Part shown: positions 45,117 to 53,587 of the stretch, in pieces
Layout: every line of letters starts with the position of its first letter
Position numbering within the stretch: the first letter of the stretch is position 1
Assembly (NCBI RefSeq): GCF_000397205.1
Contig: NC_021237.1
Span: 1,365,001 to 1,429,000, forward strand
Length of the DNA: 64,000 nucleotides
From: Pseudomonas protegens CHA0
GTDB taxonomy: Bacteria > Pseudomonadota > Gammaproteobacteria > Pseudomonadales > Pseudomonadaceae
Direction: 5' to 3'
The notes under the pieces: model-generated
The model's database searches: none
Told to the model about the DNA's origin: nothing
Seen by the model: only the letters and a program-made list of their open reading frames with translations
Position numbers and translations under genes: made by a program

Positions 45117-45409
45117 GCAACACGGTGAAGCTGCAGGTGCCCATCGAGGCCCACGGCGAGCCCCTGGCCGAACTCAGCCTGCGCCGCCCGACGGTGCAGG
45201 AAGTACGGGCGATCAAGGCGCTGCCGTACAAGATCGACAAGAGCGAAGAGGTCAGCCTCGACATGGACGTCGCGGCCAAATACATCGCGGTCTGCGCCGG
45301 CATTCCACCGTCCTCGGTGAACCAGCTCGACCTGGTGGACCTCAACGCCCTGAGCTGGGCGGTGGCGAGTTTTTTCATGAGTGCGGCATCGCAGCCATCG
45401 CCGACCTGA
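45113..45409 (+). CDS. Tailocin 2 tail assembly chaperone (Mu gp41-like)
   Basis: A 98-residue chaperone starting at ATG 45113. The core LSLRRPTVQEVRAIKALPYKI and the C-terminal LDLVDLNALSWAVASFF are typical of Mu-like tail chaperones. Near the end is a T-TTT-TTC slippery site; a -1 shift there fuses it to a second frame ending at 45540. Confidence 0.88.
   Translation: MSNTVKLQVPIEAHGEPLAELSLRRPTVQEVRAIKALPYKIDKSEEVSLDMDVAAKYIAVCAGIPPSSVNQLDLVDLNALSWAVASFFMSAASQPSPT
45370..45376 (+). other. -1 frameshift slippery site T-TTT-TTC
   Basis: The zero-frame codons TTT-TTC are preceded by T, forming a perfect X-XXY-YYZ heptamer. Slippage by one base opens the frame that continues to 45540, as in many phage tail chaperone gene pairs. 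Confidence 0.85.
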
Positions 45410-45540
45410 TCGCTGTCGCCTATGACCTGGCCTGGTTCTGGAAGGTTGACCCCGAACAGATGATGGCCAGGCCACTGGATGTGCTCCGCGAATCCCTGGA
45501 GCACGCGCAACGGATCAATGCGATGCAGCAGGTGCAGTGA
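45376..45540 (+). CDS. Frameshift extension of tailocin 2 chaperone
   Basis: The -1 frame after the slippery site encodes 54 residues (start HECGIAAIADLIAVAYDLAW, then QMMARPLDVLRESLEH). It has no good start codon of its own, and its stop overlaps the tape measure start (TGATG). The fused product would be about 142 residues, equivalent to the G-GT arrangement of lambda. Confidence 0.85.
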   Translation, partial: HECGIAAIADLIAVAYDLAWFWKVDPEQMMARPLDVLRESLEHAQRINAMQQVQ

Positions 45541-47138
45541 TGGCAGACACACAAACCGTAGAGAAGAAGTCGGTGCTGTTGACCGGCATAGACCAACTGT
45601 CACCCAAACTCGTCGCCCTTCAAGGCAAGGTCGACTCGTTCAAGAAAAACCTTGAGCAGACCGGGCTGGGCAAGCTGGATATCAGCGGGCTGTTCAAGGG
45701 CGGCAGCCTGATCACCCCGTTTCTGGACGGGATCAAGGCCTGCGATGCGTTCAAGGGCAAGCTGGCCGAAGTCGGCGACTCCAGCGCGCCGGCTGATGCG
45801 GCCAAAGGCATGAATGTATTCAGTCAGTCGATGGCCAAGGTGTCCTCGGCCATTGATGCCGCCCTGGCGCCGGCGGTGGGGGCGCTGGTGGTCGGTCTGG
45901 AGCCCATGCTCAACAGCGTGGCAACACTGCTCGATGACAACCCGAAGCTGGTTGAGGGGCTGGCGATGGGCGCCATTGCCTTCTCGGCGATGCAAACCGC
46001 CGTGACCGGGGCGACCCAGGTGCTCGATCTGATGGGCACCGTGACCAAGGCCAGCCCGGTGATGCTGATTGCCATGGGCATTGCACTGGCCGCCGGGGTG
46101 ATCATTGCCAACTGGACGCCGATCTCGGTCTTTTTCGTCAGCCTCTGGGAAGGTGTGCAGAGCTTCGCGGCGCAGGCGATGGAGGTGCTCAGTACTCTGT
46201 TCGGCTGGACGCCCCTGGGCATGCTGATTGGCAACTGGGGGGTGATCACGGCGTTCTTTGCCGGGCTCTGGGACAGTATCCAGGCGATGACGGCTTCGAT
46301 CGTCGGCTTCCTCAAGGAGGTGTTCTCCTGGTCGCCTCTGGGACTGATCATCAATAACTGGGCAGGGCTGACGGGGCTATTCGCCTCTATCTGGGAATCC
46401 CTCAAGGCCTTGACGGTACCGGCGATGGCCTTTCTAAAAGGCCTGTTCGACTGGGGGCCGATGGACATGATCACCAGGAGCTGGGGGGCAGTCACCGGCT
46501 TCTTCGCGTCGATCTGGGCGGGGCTGCAACCGGGCATCGACGGGGTCAAGAAAGTCCTGCACACCCTGTTCGACTTTTCCCCGCTAGTGATCCTCTACAA
46601 CAACTGGGGCGCGGTCACGGACTTCTTCGGTTCGATCTGGGCCGAGCTGCAACCGGGTATCGACTCGATCAGAAAGGCCATCGAGGCCCTGTTCGACTGG
46701 TCGCCGATGGAGCTGATCATGACCAATTGGGCCCCCATCGCCGATTGGTTTTCCGGGCTGTGGAGCAAGCTTCAAGAGTTGATGGTGCCATTCAAGGAGC
46801 TGTTCGAGGGCGGTTTCGGAGGGCTGATTGCCACGGTCACCGCCAAGGTCGAAGGCTTTACCGAAGCGCAAAAGCAGATCAACGCCGAGGGTAAAGGCGG
46901 GCTGGCATCACCCTTTGCCGCAACCCAGGGCAGCTCGCTGACCCAGAATTCCAGTGCGCTGATCCAGCAGAACGCCGCGAACAACCGCACTCAACTCGAA
47001 GGCGGTTTGACCCTGCGCTTCGAAAACGCCCCGGCTGGCCTGCGCGCCGAACAGGCCACGACCAATCAACCGGGTTTGAACATCGCTTCGACCCTGGGCT
47101 ATCGCTCACTTTCCCTAGGAGGTTCCCATGGCGGATAA
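45540..47138 (+). CDS. Tailocin 2 tape measure protein
   Basis: A 532-residue protein from the ATG at 45540, coupled to the chaperone stop. After a helical N-terminal part (about 1-190) with membrane-like helices (PVMLIAMGIALAAGVIIA), it consists of six tandem 41-residue repeats beginning NW/SW, each with the pattern NW-x-x-[IL]-x-x-FF-x-x-[LI]-W, then a helical spacer and F-x-W-x-P. The C-terminal tail is low in complexity. Its length predicts a shorter tail than tailocin 1 (848 residues) if length scales with tape measure. Confidence 0.92.
   Translation: MADTQTVEKKSVLLTGIDQLSPKLVALQGKVDSFKKNLEQTGLGKLDISGLFKGGSLITPFLDGIKACDAFKGKLAEVGDSSAPADAAKGMNVFSQSMAKVSSAIDAALAPAVGALVVGLEPMLNSVATLLDDNPKLVEGLAMGAIAFSAMQTAVTGATQVLDLMGTVTKASPVMLIAMGIALAAGVIIANWTPISVFFVSLWEGVQSFAAQAMEVLSTLFGWTPLGMLIGNWGVITAFFAGLWDSIQAMTASIVGFLKEVFSWSPLGLIINNWAGLTGLFASIWESLKALTVPAMAFLKGLFDWGPMDMITRSWGAVTGFFASIWAGLQPGIDGVKKVLHTLFDFSPLVILYNNWGAVTDFFGSIWAELQPGIDSIRKAIEALFDWSPMELIMTNWAPIADWFSGLWSKLQELMVPFKELFEGGFGGLIATVTAKVEGFTEAQKQINAEGKGGLASPFAATQGSSLTQNSSALIQQNAANNRTQLEGGLTLRFENAPAGLRAEQATTNQPGLNIASTLGYRSLSLGGSHGG
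46110..46847 (+). repeat. Six 123-bp tandem repeats in tape measure 2
   Basis: Repeat starts fall at exactly 123-bp steps: 46110, 46233, 46356, 46479, 46602 and 46725. DNA identity is partial, and protein-level periodicity is clearer. The units probably stack as helical hairpins and could tune tail length by whole units. Confidence 0.9.
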
Positions 47139-48372
47139 CTGGCGTGATCGTTTGTTGCCCGCATCCTTTCGCGGCGTGCCCTTCTGGGTTGACCAGGCGA
47201 AAACCCCGGTGGGGCAAAAAGGCCAGTTGCATGAGTACCCGCAGCGCGACCAGCCGTTTTTCGAGGGCCTTGGCCAGCAGGCGAAAGTCCATGACCTGAC
47301 GGCCTTCATCGTCGGCGCCGATTGCCTGGAGCAGCGCGACAGGCTGCTCAAGGCCCTGGAGGAGGGCAGCGGCGAGCTGGTGCATCCGTGGCTTGGACGG
47401 ATGCAGGTCAAGGTCGGCGAGTGCGAGATGACCCAGAGCCGCCAGGATGGTGGCCTGGTGACCTTCAGCCTGAAGTTCTACCCGGACCAGCCGCTGCGCT
47501 TTCCTTCGGCGGTGGTCAACACCCAGCAGCAGGTGCTGGTGGCCAGCGATACCTTGCTGGGCTCGGCGGTGCTGCGGTTCGAGTTCGCCACCAACCTGAT
47601 CAAGCAGGCGCGGATCGGCGTGGATTCGCTGCGCAAGGGATTGACTGAGGTGTACGCGGTCATCGAACACGAGTTCAAGCCGCTGATCGAGTTGTATGGC
47701 GACCTCAACACCCTGGTCAAGGCGGTCAAGGAAATACCCAAGGAGCTGAGCACGGAGTTCAAGGGGTTGCTGGAGGATGTACGCGGGCTCAAGGATTTTG
47801 CCCGCACCGGCTATCGGCAGATGCTCGCCGATATTTCCCAGCAGGTGGAGGCGGCCAGGCGCATTGATGCGCCCAAGCTGACCACCGGCAAGGACACCAC
47901 CGCGGCGGTCGAGGCGGTAGCGAACCTGGTCCAGGATGCGTTGCTGGTGCAGATCGCCCGGTTGGTGTCGGCCTTGCCGGTGGCCACCCCGGTGGTCAAG
48001 CTCAAGAGCACGCCGCCCCTGGCGCAGCAGGCCAGCCAGCCGGTGCAGCGCCTGGAGGTGCCGGTGGCCGACGATGTACTGGCCCTGCGTGACCAGCTCA
48101 ACGAAGTGATCTGGCAAGCCGCGCTCAAGGCCGACCCGATGCATTACCAGGCGCTCAACACCCTGCGCCAGCAACTGCAGGGCCATCTCAATGCAGTGGC
48201 TTCGTCCGGGGTACGGCTGGTCAGTCTCAGCCCCAAAAGCAGCATGCCGGCGCTGGTCCTGGCTTATGAGCGGTTTGCCGATGCGACGCGGGTCGGTGAA
48301 GTGGTACAGCGCAACCGGGTGGCCCATCCGGGCTTCCTGCCGCCGGCCGATCTGCAGATTGCGCGGGAGTGA
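47128..48372 (+). CDS. Tailocin 2 DNA circularisation-type protein (Mu gpN/gp43-like)
   Basis: A 414-residue tail protein. The first about 110 residues (WRDRLLPASFRGVPFWVDQA, GGLVTFSLKFYPDQP) form the DNA_circ_N domain named from Mu gpN. Despite the name it is a baseplate or tail-tip component. It overlaps the tape measure gene by 11 bp and starts after TAGGAGG. Confidence 0.92.
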   Translation: MADNWRDRLLPASFRGVPFWVDQAKTPVGQKGQLHEYPQRDQPFFEGLGQQAKVHDLTAFIVGADCLEQRDRLLKALEEGSGELVHPWLGRMQVKVGECEMTQSRQDGGLVTFSLKFYPDQPLRFPSAVVNTQQQVLVASDTLLGSAVLRFEFATNLIKQARIGVDSLRKGLTEVYAVIEHEFKPLIELYGDLNTLVKAVKEIPKELSTEFKGLLEDVRGLKDFARTGYRQMLADISQQVEAARRIDAPKLTTGKDTTAAVEAVANLVQDALLVQIARLVSALPVATPVVKLKSTPPLAQQASQPVQRLEVPVADDVLALRDQLNEVIWQAALKADPMHYQALNTLRQQLQGHLNAVASSGVRLVSLSPKSSMPALVLAYERFADATRVGEVVQRNRVAHPGFLPPADLQIARE

Positions 48373-48375
48373 CCC

Positions 48376-49416
48376 ATGGACGAACTGGCAAATATCGTCA
48401 CCCTGACGGTGGACGGGCTCGACTACAGCGGCTGGAAAAGCGTGGAGATCACGGCAGACCTGGAGCGCCAGTTCCGCACCTTCAGCCTCAACATCACCTG
48501 GCAATGGCCGGGGCAGGATGGGCAGGTGCGGATCCGCCCGGGCGCTCGCTGCCAGGTGCGCATCGGCTGCGACCTGGTGCTCACCGGGCATGTCTACAAG
48601 GCGCCGGTCAGTTATGACGGCAGGCAGATCAGCCTGAGCATCCAGGGCAGCTCCCTGACCCAGGATCTGGTGGATTGCGCGGCCATCAACCGGCCGAGCC
48701 AGTGGCGCCAGCAGGATGTGCTGAGCATCGTCCGCGCCCTGGCCGGCTCTTACGGGGTGGGGGTGCGCAGCGAGATTGCACCCACCAGCAAGTTGCACAC
48801 CCACAGCATTGTGCCGGGGGAGACGGTGTTTGCCTCCATCGACCGCTTGTTGACCTTGTACCGGGTGTTCTCCACCGATGACGCCGACGGCTACCTGCTG
48901 CTGGCGGCACCGGGCAGCGGCGGGCGCGCCAGCGATGCCCTGGAGCTGGGCAAGAACATTCTTTCGGCCAATGCAGCGATGGATTTTTCCGCGGTGTTTT
49001 CCGAGTACCGGGTGATCGGCCAGCACAAGGGCAGCGACCAGAGCAGCGGTGTTGCGGTCTGCGAGGTGTCCGGCCAGGCCAGCGATGCCCGGGCTTCGCG
49101 CAAACGGGTGACGGTGATCAACGAGGCGGCGCAACTGAGTGCGGAACTGGCTCAGCAGCGGGCTGACTGGGAGTGCGGCACCCGCACCGGCAAGGCGCTG
49201 ACCACCACCTATCAGGTGCAGGGCTGGCGCCAGAGCAATGGTGATTTGTGGCGACACAACACGTTGGTGCGGGTCATCGACCCGGTGCTGGGTTTCGACC
49301 AGGACATGCTGATCTCCAAGGTCACCTGGTCGCTGTCCGACCAGGGCTCCATCACCACCTTGCAGGTGGCGCCGCCGCAGACCTTCGATGCCAACCCGAC
49401 ACCCGCAAAAAACTGA
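48376..49416 (+). CDS. Tailocin 2 baseplate hub (Mu gpP/gp44-like)
   Basis: A 346-residue hub protein related to late control D. VTLTVDGLDYSGWKSVEITADLE at the N-terminus and the C-terminal RHNTLVRVIDPVLGFDQDMLISKV are family features. It starts three bases after the gp43-like gene. A REP-like element occupies the following 109-bp gap. Confidence 0.9.
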   Translation: MDELANIVTLTVDGLDYSGWKSVEITADLERQFRTFSLNITWQWPGQDGQVRIRPGARCQVRIGCDLVLTGHVYKAPVSYDGRQISLSIQGSSLTQDLVDCAAINRPSQWRQQDVLSIVRALAGSYGVGVRSEIAPTSKLHTHSIVPGETVFASIDRLLTLYRVFSTDDADGYLLLAAPGSGGRASDALELGKNILSANAAMDFSAVFSEYRVIGQHKGSDQSSGVAVCEVSGQASDARASRKRVTVINEAAQLSAELAQQRADWECGTRTGKALTTTYQVQGWRQSNGDLWRHNTLVRVIDPVLGFDQDMLISKVTWSLSDQGSITTLQVAPPQTFDANPTPAKN

Positions 49417-49432
49417 AACCTGCGCCCAACCG

Positions 49433-49506
49433 CAGGAGCCGGCTGGCCGGCGAAGGCACCCGGCACGAAACCGCGCAATCCCTGTTCGCCGGCAAGCCGG
49501 CTCTTC
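49433..49506. repeat. REPIN-like inverted pair inside the tailocin 2 operon
   Basis: Left arm GAGCCGGCTGGCCGGCGAA (from about 49436) and right arm TTCGCCGGCAAGCCGGCTC (to about 49503) are near-complements enclosing about 30 bases. This matches the paired REP sequences of P. fluorescens, which are normally extragenic. It fills the only large gap between tailocin 2 baseplate genes. Confidence 0.75.
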
Positions 49507-49525
49507 TCCCCCCAAGGAACCCAGC

Positions 49526-50032
49526 ATGAGCCTACTGACACGCCTGTTGGCGCGGGGCACCGTGGTGCTCGCCCATTCGGCCAACAAATTGCAATCGCTG
49601 CAAATGCGCCTCACCGCCGGCGAGGTCAACGACGACATGGAGCATTTCGAGCCTTACGGTTTTACCAGCAACCCCCTGGCCGGCGCCGAGGGCATCGCCA
49701 CCTTCCTCGGCGGCGATCGCTCCCATGGAGTGGTGCTGGTGGTGGCCGACCGGCGCTATCGCCTCAAGGCCTTGGCCGCCGGTGAAGTGGCGATCTACAC
49801 CGACGAGGGCGACAAGATTCACTTCAAGCGCGGGCGGGTCATCGACATCGACACCGCCACCTTGAATATCCGCGCCAGCAGCGGCGTCATCATCGACAGC
49901 CCGACCCTGAGCATGAGCGGCAAGATCGTCTCCCAGGGCGATCAGGTCGCCGCCGGCATCAGCCAGATCAACCACGTCCACAGCGGCGTGCAACCCGGCC
50001 CGGGGCAGACCGGCGTGCCGGTGGGAGGTTAA
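49526..50032 (+). CDS. Tailocin 2 baseplate spike (Mu gp45-like)
   Basis: A 168-residue spike from the ATG at 49526 (ribosome site AAGGAA). The N-terminal OB-like domain is followed by a beta helix (about 95-145) and a tip with H150-V-H152 and a Gly/Pro-rich end, the same iron-binding apex design as the tailocin 1 spike. Confidence 0.92.
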   Translation: MSLLTRLLARGTVVLAHSANKLQSLQMRLTAGEVNDDMEHFEPYGFTSNPLAGAEGIATFLGGDRSHGVVLVVADRRYRLKALAAGEVAIYTDEGDKIHFKRGRVIDIDTATLNIRASSGVIIDSPTLSMSGKIVSQGDQVAAGISQINHVHSGVQPGPGQTGVPVGG

Positions 50033-50034
50033 GC

Positions 50035-50433
50035 ATGTTCGCCACTTATGACCTGAAGAACGCCCTGACCCGGGCCGTGGAAATCAGCCTGTTCACCTGG
50101 CGCCGCGCCGCCGATGACGACGCCCTGGATGACGACCAGCGCTACGGCTGGTGGGGCGACAGTTTTCCCAGCGTGGCCGACGACCGTATCGGCTCGCGGC
50201 TGTGGCTGTTGCGCCGGGTCAAGCTGAGCCGGCAGACCCAGCTCGATGCCGAGTTCTATGCCCGCGAGGCCCTGCAGTGGCTGATCGACGATGGCCACTG
50301 CAACGCCGTGGAGATCATGACCGAGCGCCTCGATGCCCAGCGCCTGAACCTGCGCACGGTGCTGATCCTGGCCGACGGCGAGCGCCTGGACATCAACCTC
50401 ATTCACAGTTGGCAGGTGACCTATGCCGTTTGA
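50035..50433 (+). CDS. Tailocin 2 baseplate protein, Mu gp46-like
   Basis: A 132-residue GP46-family protein: DDDQRYGWWGDSFPSVADDRIGSRLWLL and REALQWLIDDGHC are typical. It plays the gp25-like wedge role in Mu-type baseplates. It starts two bases after the spike and overlaps the J-like gene by 11 bp. Confidence 0.92.
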   Translation: MFATYDLKNALTRAVEISLFTWRRAADDDALDDDQRYGWWGDSFPSVADDRIGSRLWLLRRVKLSRQTQLDAEFYAREALQWLIDDGHCNAVEIMTERLDAQRLNLRTVLILADGERLDINLIHSWQVTYAV

Positions 50434-51463
50434 AACCCCTTCGCTGCCGGTGCTGATTCAGCGCACCCAAAGCGACCTGGCCAGCGATTCGCTGCGCCAG
50501 TCCGATGCCCAAGTGCTGGCCCGCACCCTGAGCGGTGCCGCCTTTGGCCTGTATGGCTACCTGGATTGGATCGCCGAGCAGATCCTTCCGGACAAGGCCG
50601 ATGAGTCGACCCTGGAGCGCATCGCCGCGCTGCGCCTGAACCAGCCGCGCAAGGCTGCCCAGGCGGCCAGTGGCAGCGTCAGTTTCAACGCGGCAGCCGG
50701 TGCCGTGCTGGATCTCGGCACCCTGTTGCAAAGCAGCGACGGTCGCAGCTACACAGTGACCGCCGCGCGAACCACCAGCGCAGGCCTCAACAGCACCACG
50801 ATCCAGGCCGTCGACGGCGGTACCCTGGGCAATGCCGATGCCGGCCTGGAGCTGACCGCGGTGCAGCCGGTGCAGGGCATCAGCAACTCGTTCACCGTCC
50901 TGGCCCCGGGCCTGAGCGGTGGCGTGGCCCGGGAAAGCCTCGAATCCCTGCGCTCGCGGGTGATCCGTTCCTATCGGATCATTCCCCATGGCGGCTCGGC
51001 GGACGACTACGAAACCTGGGCCATGGAGTGCCCGGGCATCACCCGTGCATGGTGCCGGCGCAATTACCTGGGGCCGGGCACCGTGGGCTTGTTCGTCATG
51101 CGTGACGACGACCTGCAGCCGATTCCCAATGCCGAGCAGCTGGCGCGGGTTCTGGCCTATATCGAGCCCTTGCGCCCGGTAACCGCCGAGGTGCATGTGC
51201 TGGCGCCAGTGATACAGCCGGTGATCTACCAGGTGCGCCTGACCCCCGACACCAGTGCGGTGCGGGCCGCGGTCGAGGACCAACTGCGTGATCTGCACAG
51301 CCGCGAGGCCGGCCTGGGAGAAACCCTGCTCTTGAGCCACATCCGCGAGGCCATCAGCAGCGCCACCGGTGAACAGGATCACCGCCTGCTGGCGCCGCTG
51401 GCCGATGTGCCGGCAAGCAGCAACCAACTGCTGGTATTTGGAGGTTGCCAATGGCTGCAATAA
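50423..51463 (+). CDS. Tailocin 2 baseplate protein, Mu gp47 / J-like
   Basis: A 346-residue baseplate J protein. LPVLIQRTQSDLASDSLRQSDAQ at the N-terminus, GYLDWIAEQILPDKADE, and the RSRVIRSYRIIPHGGSADDYE motif identify the family. It overlaps both neighbours, consistent with stoichiometric coupling in the wedge. Confidence 0.94.
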   Translation: MPFETPSLPVLIQRTQSDLASDSLRQSDAQVLARTLSGAAFGLYGYLDWIAEQILPDKADESTLERIAALRLNQPRKAAQAASGSVSFNAAAGAVLDLGTLLQSSDGRSYTVTAARTTSAGLNSTTIQAVDGGTLGNADAGLELTAVQPVQGISNSFTVLAPGLSGGVARESLESLRSRVIRSYRIIPHGGSADDYETWAMECPGITRAWCRRNYLGPGTVGLFVMRDDDLQPIPNAEQLARVLAYIEPLRPVTAEVHVLAPVIQPVIYQVRLTPDTSAVRAAVEDQLRDLHSREAGLGETLLLSHIREAISSATGEQDHRLLAPLADVPASSNQLLVFGGCQWLQ

Positions 51464-52050
51464 GAAGCGCCGCCCAGTACCAGGGCCAGCTGCGCAGCCT
51501 GCTGCCCAGCGGCCCGGCCTGGGACCCGGAACGGGTGCCGGAGCTTGAACGGGTGTTGCAGGGCATCTCCCAGGAGCTGGCGCGCATCGACGCCCGGGCC
51601 GTGGACCTGCAAAACGAAATGGACCCGGCCAGCGTCAGCGAACTGGTGACGGATTGGGAAAAGGTCATGGACCTGCCCGACCCCTGCCTGGGCCTGACGC
51701 CGCTGTTCGAAGACCGGCGCCTGGCCGTGCGCCGTCGTCTGTTGGCGGTGGGCAGCCAGCGCGCCGCCTACTTCGTCGAAATCGCCCGCAGCCAGGGCTA
51801 TCCCAATGCCAGCGTCACTGAGCTGAGTACCCCGCGCATGGGCCGCTCACGCTTTGGTCACGCGCATTTCGGCACCTGGCGGGCGAACTTCATGTGGACC
51901 CTCAATACCGGCGGCCGCCTGCAACTGGGCCGGCGCTTCGGCGCCAGCTATTGGGGCGAACGTTTTGGCATGAACCCGGGCAGCGCCCTGGAGTGCCTAA
52001 TCCATCGCAGTACACCGGCGCATACACAGGTGTACATCAACTATGACTAG
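51451..52050 (+). CDS. Tailocin 2 baseplate protein, Mu gp48-like (DUF2313)
   Basis: A 199-residue protein: YQGQLRSLLPSGPAWDPE near the N-terminus, VTDWEKVMDLPDPCLG, and GRSRFGHAHFGTWRANFMW are hallmarks of the gp48/YmfQ family, which connects baseplate to fibre. The ATG at 51451 lies within the end of the J gene behind GGAGG. Confidence 0.93.
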   Translation: MAAIRSAAQYQGQLRSLLPSGPAWDPERVPELERVLQGISQELARIDARAVDLQNEMDPASVSELVTDWEKVMDLPDPCLGLTPLFEDRRLAVRRRLLAVGSQRAAYFVEIARSQGYPNASVTELSTPRMGRSRFGHAHFGTWRANFMWTLNTGGRLQLGRRFGASYWGERFGMNPGSALECLIHRSTPAHTQVYINYD

Positions 52051-52065
52051 AGAGGACAGGAATAC

Positions 52066-53163
52066 GTGGACTATCCGAAAAGTGTTCCCAGCGTAGGGCT
52101 GTTGAACGGAAAGTTTGTCGATGAGAACCCCGTCACGGGCCAAGTCGGCTCAATGATTTCTTCCGATTGGGGTAATGCAGTGACCGACGAATTGCTCAAC
52201 GTGATTCGTGCAGGAGGGGAAGAGCCGGCCGAGGCCGAGCATGACCAGTTGCTGGCGGCGATCAAGGCGATCGTGCGTGATTCGATCCCACCGGAGAAGA
52301 TCCGCACCACCCTGGCCGATTACGGGATCACCGATGCCTATACCAAGTCGGTGACCTATACCAAGGCGGAGATCGAGGCGCTGTTGAAGAACATGTCGGC
52401 CTTGCCGGTGGGGGCGATGGTGCCGTTTCCCAAGGGCACGGTGCCGGCCGGATTCCTGGAGGTGGATGGCAGTGTGCAGAGTGCTGCGACCTATCCGGAT
52501 CTGGCGGCTTATCTGGGGACTATGTTCAATACCGGGGGTGAGGGGGCGGGTAACTTCCGCTTGCCTGAGTCGCGAGGCGAGTTTTTGCGGGGTTGGGATC
52601 ATGGGCGGGGGGTGGATGCTGGGCGGGCGGTAGGCAGCTGGCAGGCCGATGAGTTCAAGAGTCATACACACTCAGTGAAGGACAGCTCGAGTGCTGGAAA
52701 TGTGTTTGATTCTTGGGTTTATGGTGATACTGGAAATGGAGTCACCGACGACGAAAATCTAAAAACCAATCCAACAGGCGGAATTGAAACCCGCCCTCGC
52801 AACCTGGCGGTTATGTGGTGCATTAAGGCCTGGAACGCTCCCATCAACCAGGGGAATATCGACATTTCCGGTCTGGCTGCGAACGTTTCAGCGTTAGAGA
52901 CCCGACCTCGGGGCTTGGGTGATGGACAGGCCTGGCAGAATGTTACGGCCAGTCGCGTTTCAGGCACTGTCTACACCAATACTACGGGGCGCCCGATTCA
53001 AGTTCAGGCATCTATTACGACCGGTGCGGTTACTGCAACTTGCGGTGGTGTGGCCGTGGCAACTTCTGCCTATCACGCATCGTTCGTGGTGCCGGTCGGA
53101 GCAACTTACTCAGTAACTTTTGGTAGTCCAGTCAATCCAGTTTGGTCGGAGTTACGTGCATGA
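52066..53163 (+). CDS. Tailocin 2 tail fibre with collar domain
   Basis: A 365-residue fibre starting at a GTG behind AGAGGACAGG. The N-terminal about 85 residues look like an attachment region (MDYPKSVPSVGLLNGKFVDE). A DYGITDAYTK repeat at about residue 86 matches the shaft repeats of the tailocin 1 fibre. A phage collar domain follows (about 113-180, GAMVPFPKGTVPAGFLEVDG and NFRLPESRGEFLRGWDHG), then a variable C-terminal receptor-binding part in A/T-richer DNA. It differs in design from the tailocin 1 fibre, so the two particles may have different targets. Confidence 0.9.
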   Translation: MDYPKSVPSVGLLNGKFVDENPVTGQVGSMISSDWGNAVTDELLNVIRAGGEEPAEAEHDQLLAAIKAIVRDSIPPEKIRTTLADYGITDAYTKSVTYTKAEIEALLKNMSALPVGAMVPFPKGTVPAGFLEVDGSVQSAATYPDLAAYLGTMFNTGGEGAGNFRLPESRGEFLRGWDHGRGVDAGRAVGSWQADEFKSHTHSVKDSSSAGNVFDSWVYGDTGNGVTDDENLKTNPTGGIETRPRNLAVMWCIKAWNAPINQGNIDISGLAANVSALETRPRGLGDGQAWQNVTASRVSGTVYTNTTGRPIQVQASITTGAVTATCGGVAVATSAYHASFVVPVGATYSVTFGSPVNPVWSELRA

Positions 53164-53537
53164 AGTATTTTCATAATCCCGAGACAAACCGTGTCCATGC
53201 TTACGATGACGATGCCCCCGCGCATTTCATATCCAGCCAGTTGATCCCGATGTCCGAAGAGGAAGTTCGGCTCCACATAGAAAGTGCGACGGCGCCGTCA
53301 CCTGTATCGGTAGGAGAGCGTGTCTGGCGTGATTCAGCACTGGATTCGGTGAGGTGGTTGCGTGAGCGGCACCGCGATCAGTTGGAGATCGAAGTACCTA
53401 CAACGCTTGCCAGTGCACAGTTCAAGCAACTGCTTGTGTACATGCAGGCCTTGCGTGACTGGCCGCAATCGCCGCACTTCCCCGACTCTCAGTACCGCCC
53501 TGTCGCGCCATCCTGGGTTACTGAACAAACTGAATAA
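53160..53537 (+). CDS. Tailocin 2 tail fibre assembly protein (Tfa)
   Basis: A 125-residue Tfa from the ATG at 53160 overlapping the fibre stop. VRWLRERHRDQLEIEVPT and LVYMQALRDWPQSPHFP match the C-terminal half of Tfa 1, with the same EQT-type ending and an identical downstream terminator stem. The N-terminal half is unrelated to Tfa 1. Confidence 0.88.
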   Translation: MKYFHNPETNRVHAYDDDAPAHFISSQLIPMSEEEVRLHIESATAPSPVSVGERVWRDSALDSVRWLRERHRDQLEIEVPTTLASAQFKQLLVYMQALRDWPQSPHFPDSQYRPVAPSWVTEQTE

Positions 53538-53565
53538 ACGCCCCGTACCGCCGGGGCGTTTTCTT
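53536..53565 (+). terminator. Intrinsic terminator after Tfa 2
   Basis: AAACGCCCCG/CGGGGCGTTT around TACCGC, followed by TTCTTAT. It is the same stem as at 34166, differing at one loop position. Confidence 0.8.
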
Positions 53566-53587
53566 ATCCGACCTGCAAACACTGACC

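Noticed and set aside
46879..49638. A 919-codon open frame antisense to tailocin 2 baseplate genes
   Set aside because: Arises from strong codon bias of the genes on the plus strand; sequence is Arg/Gln/His-rich without motifs.
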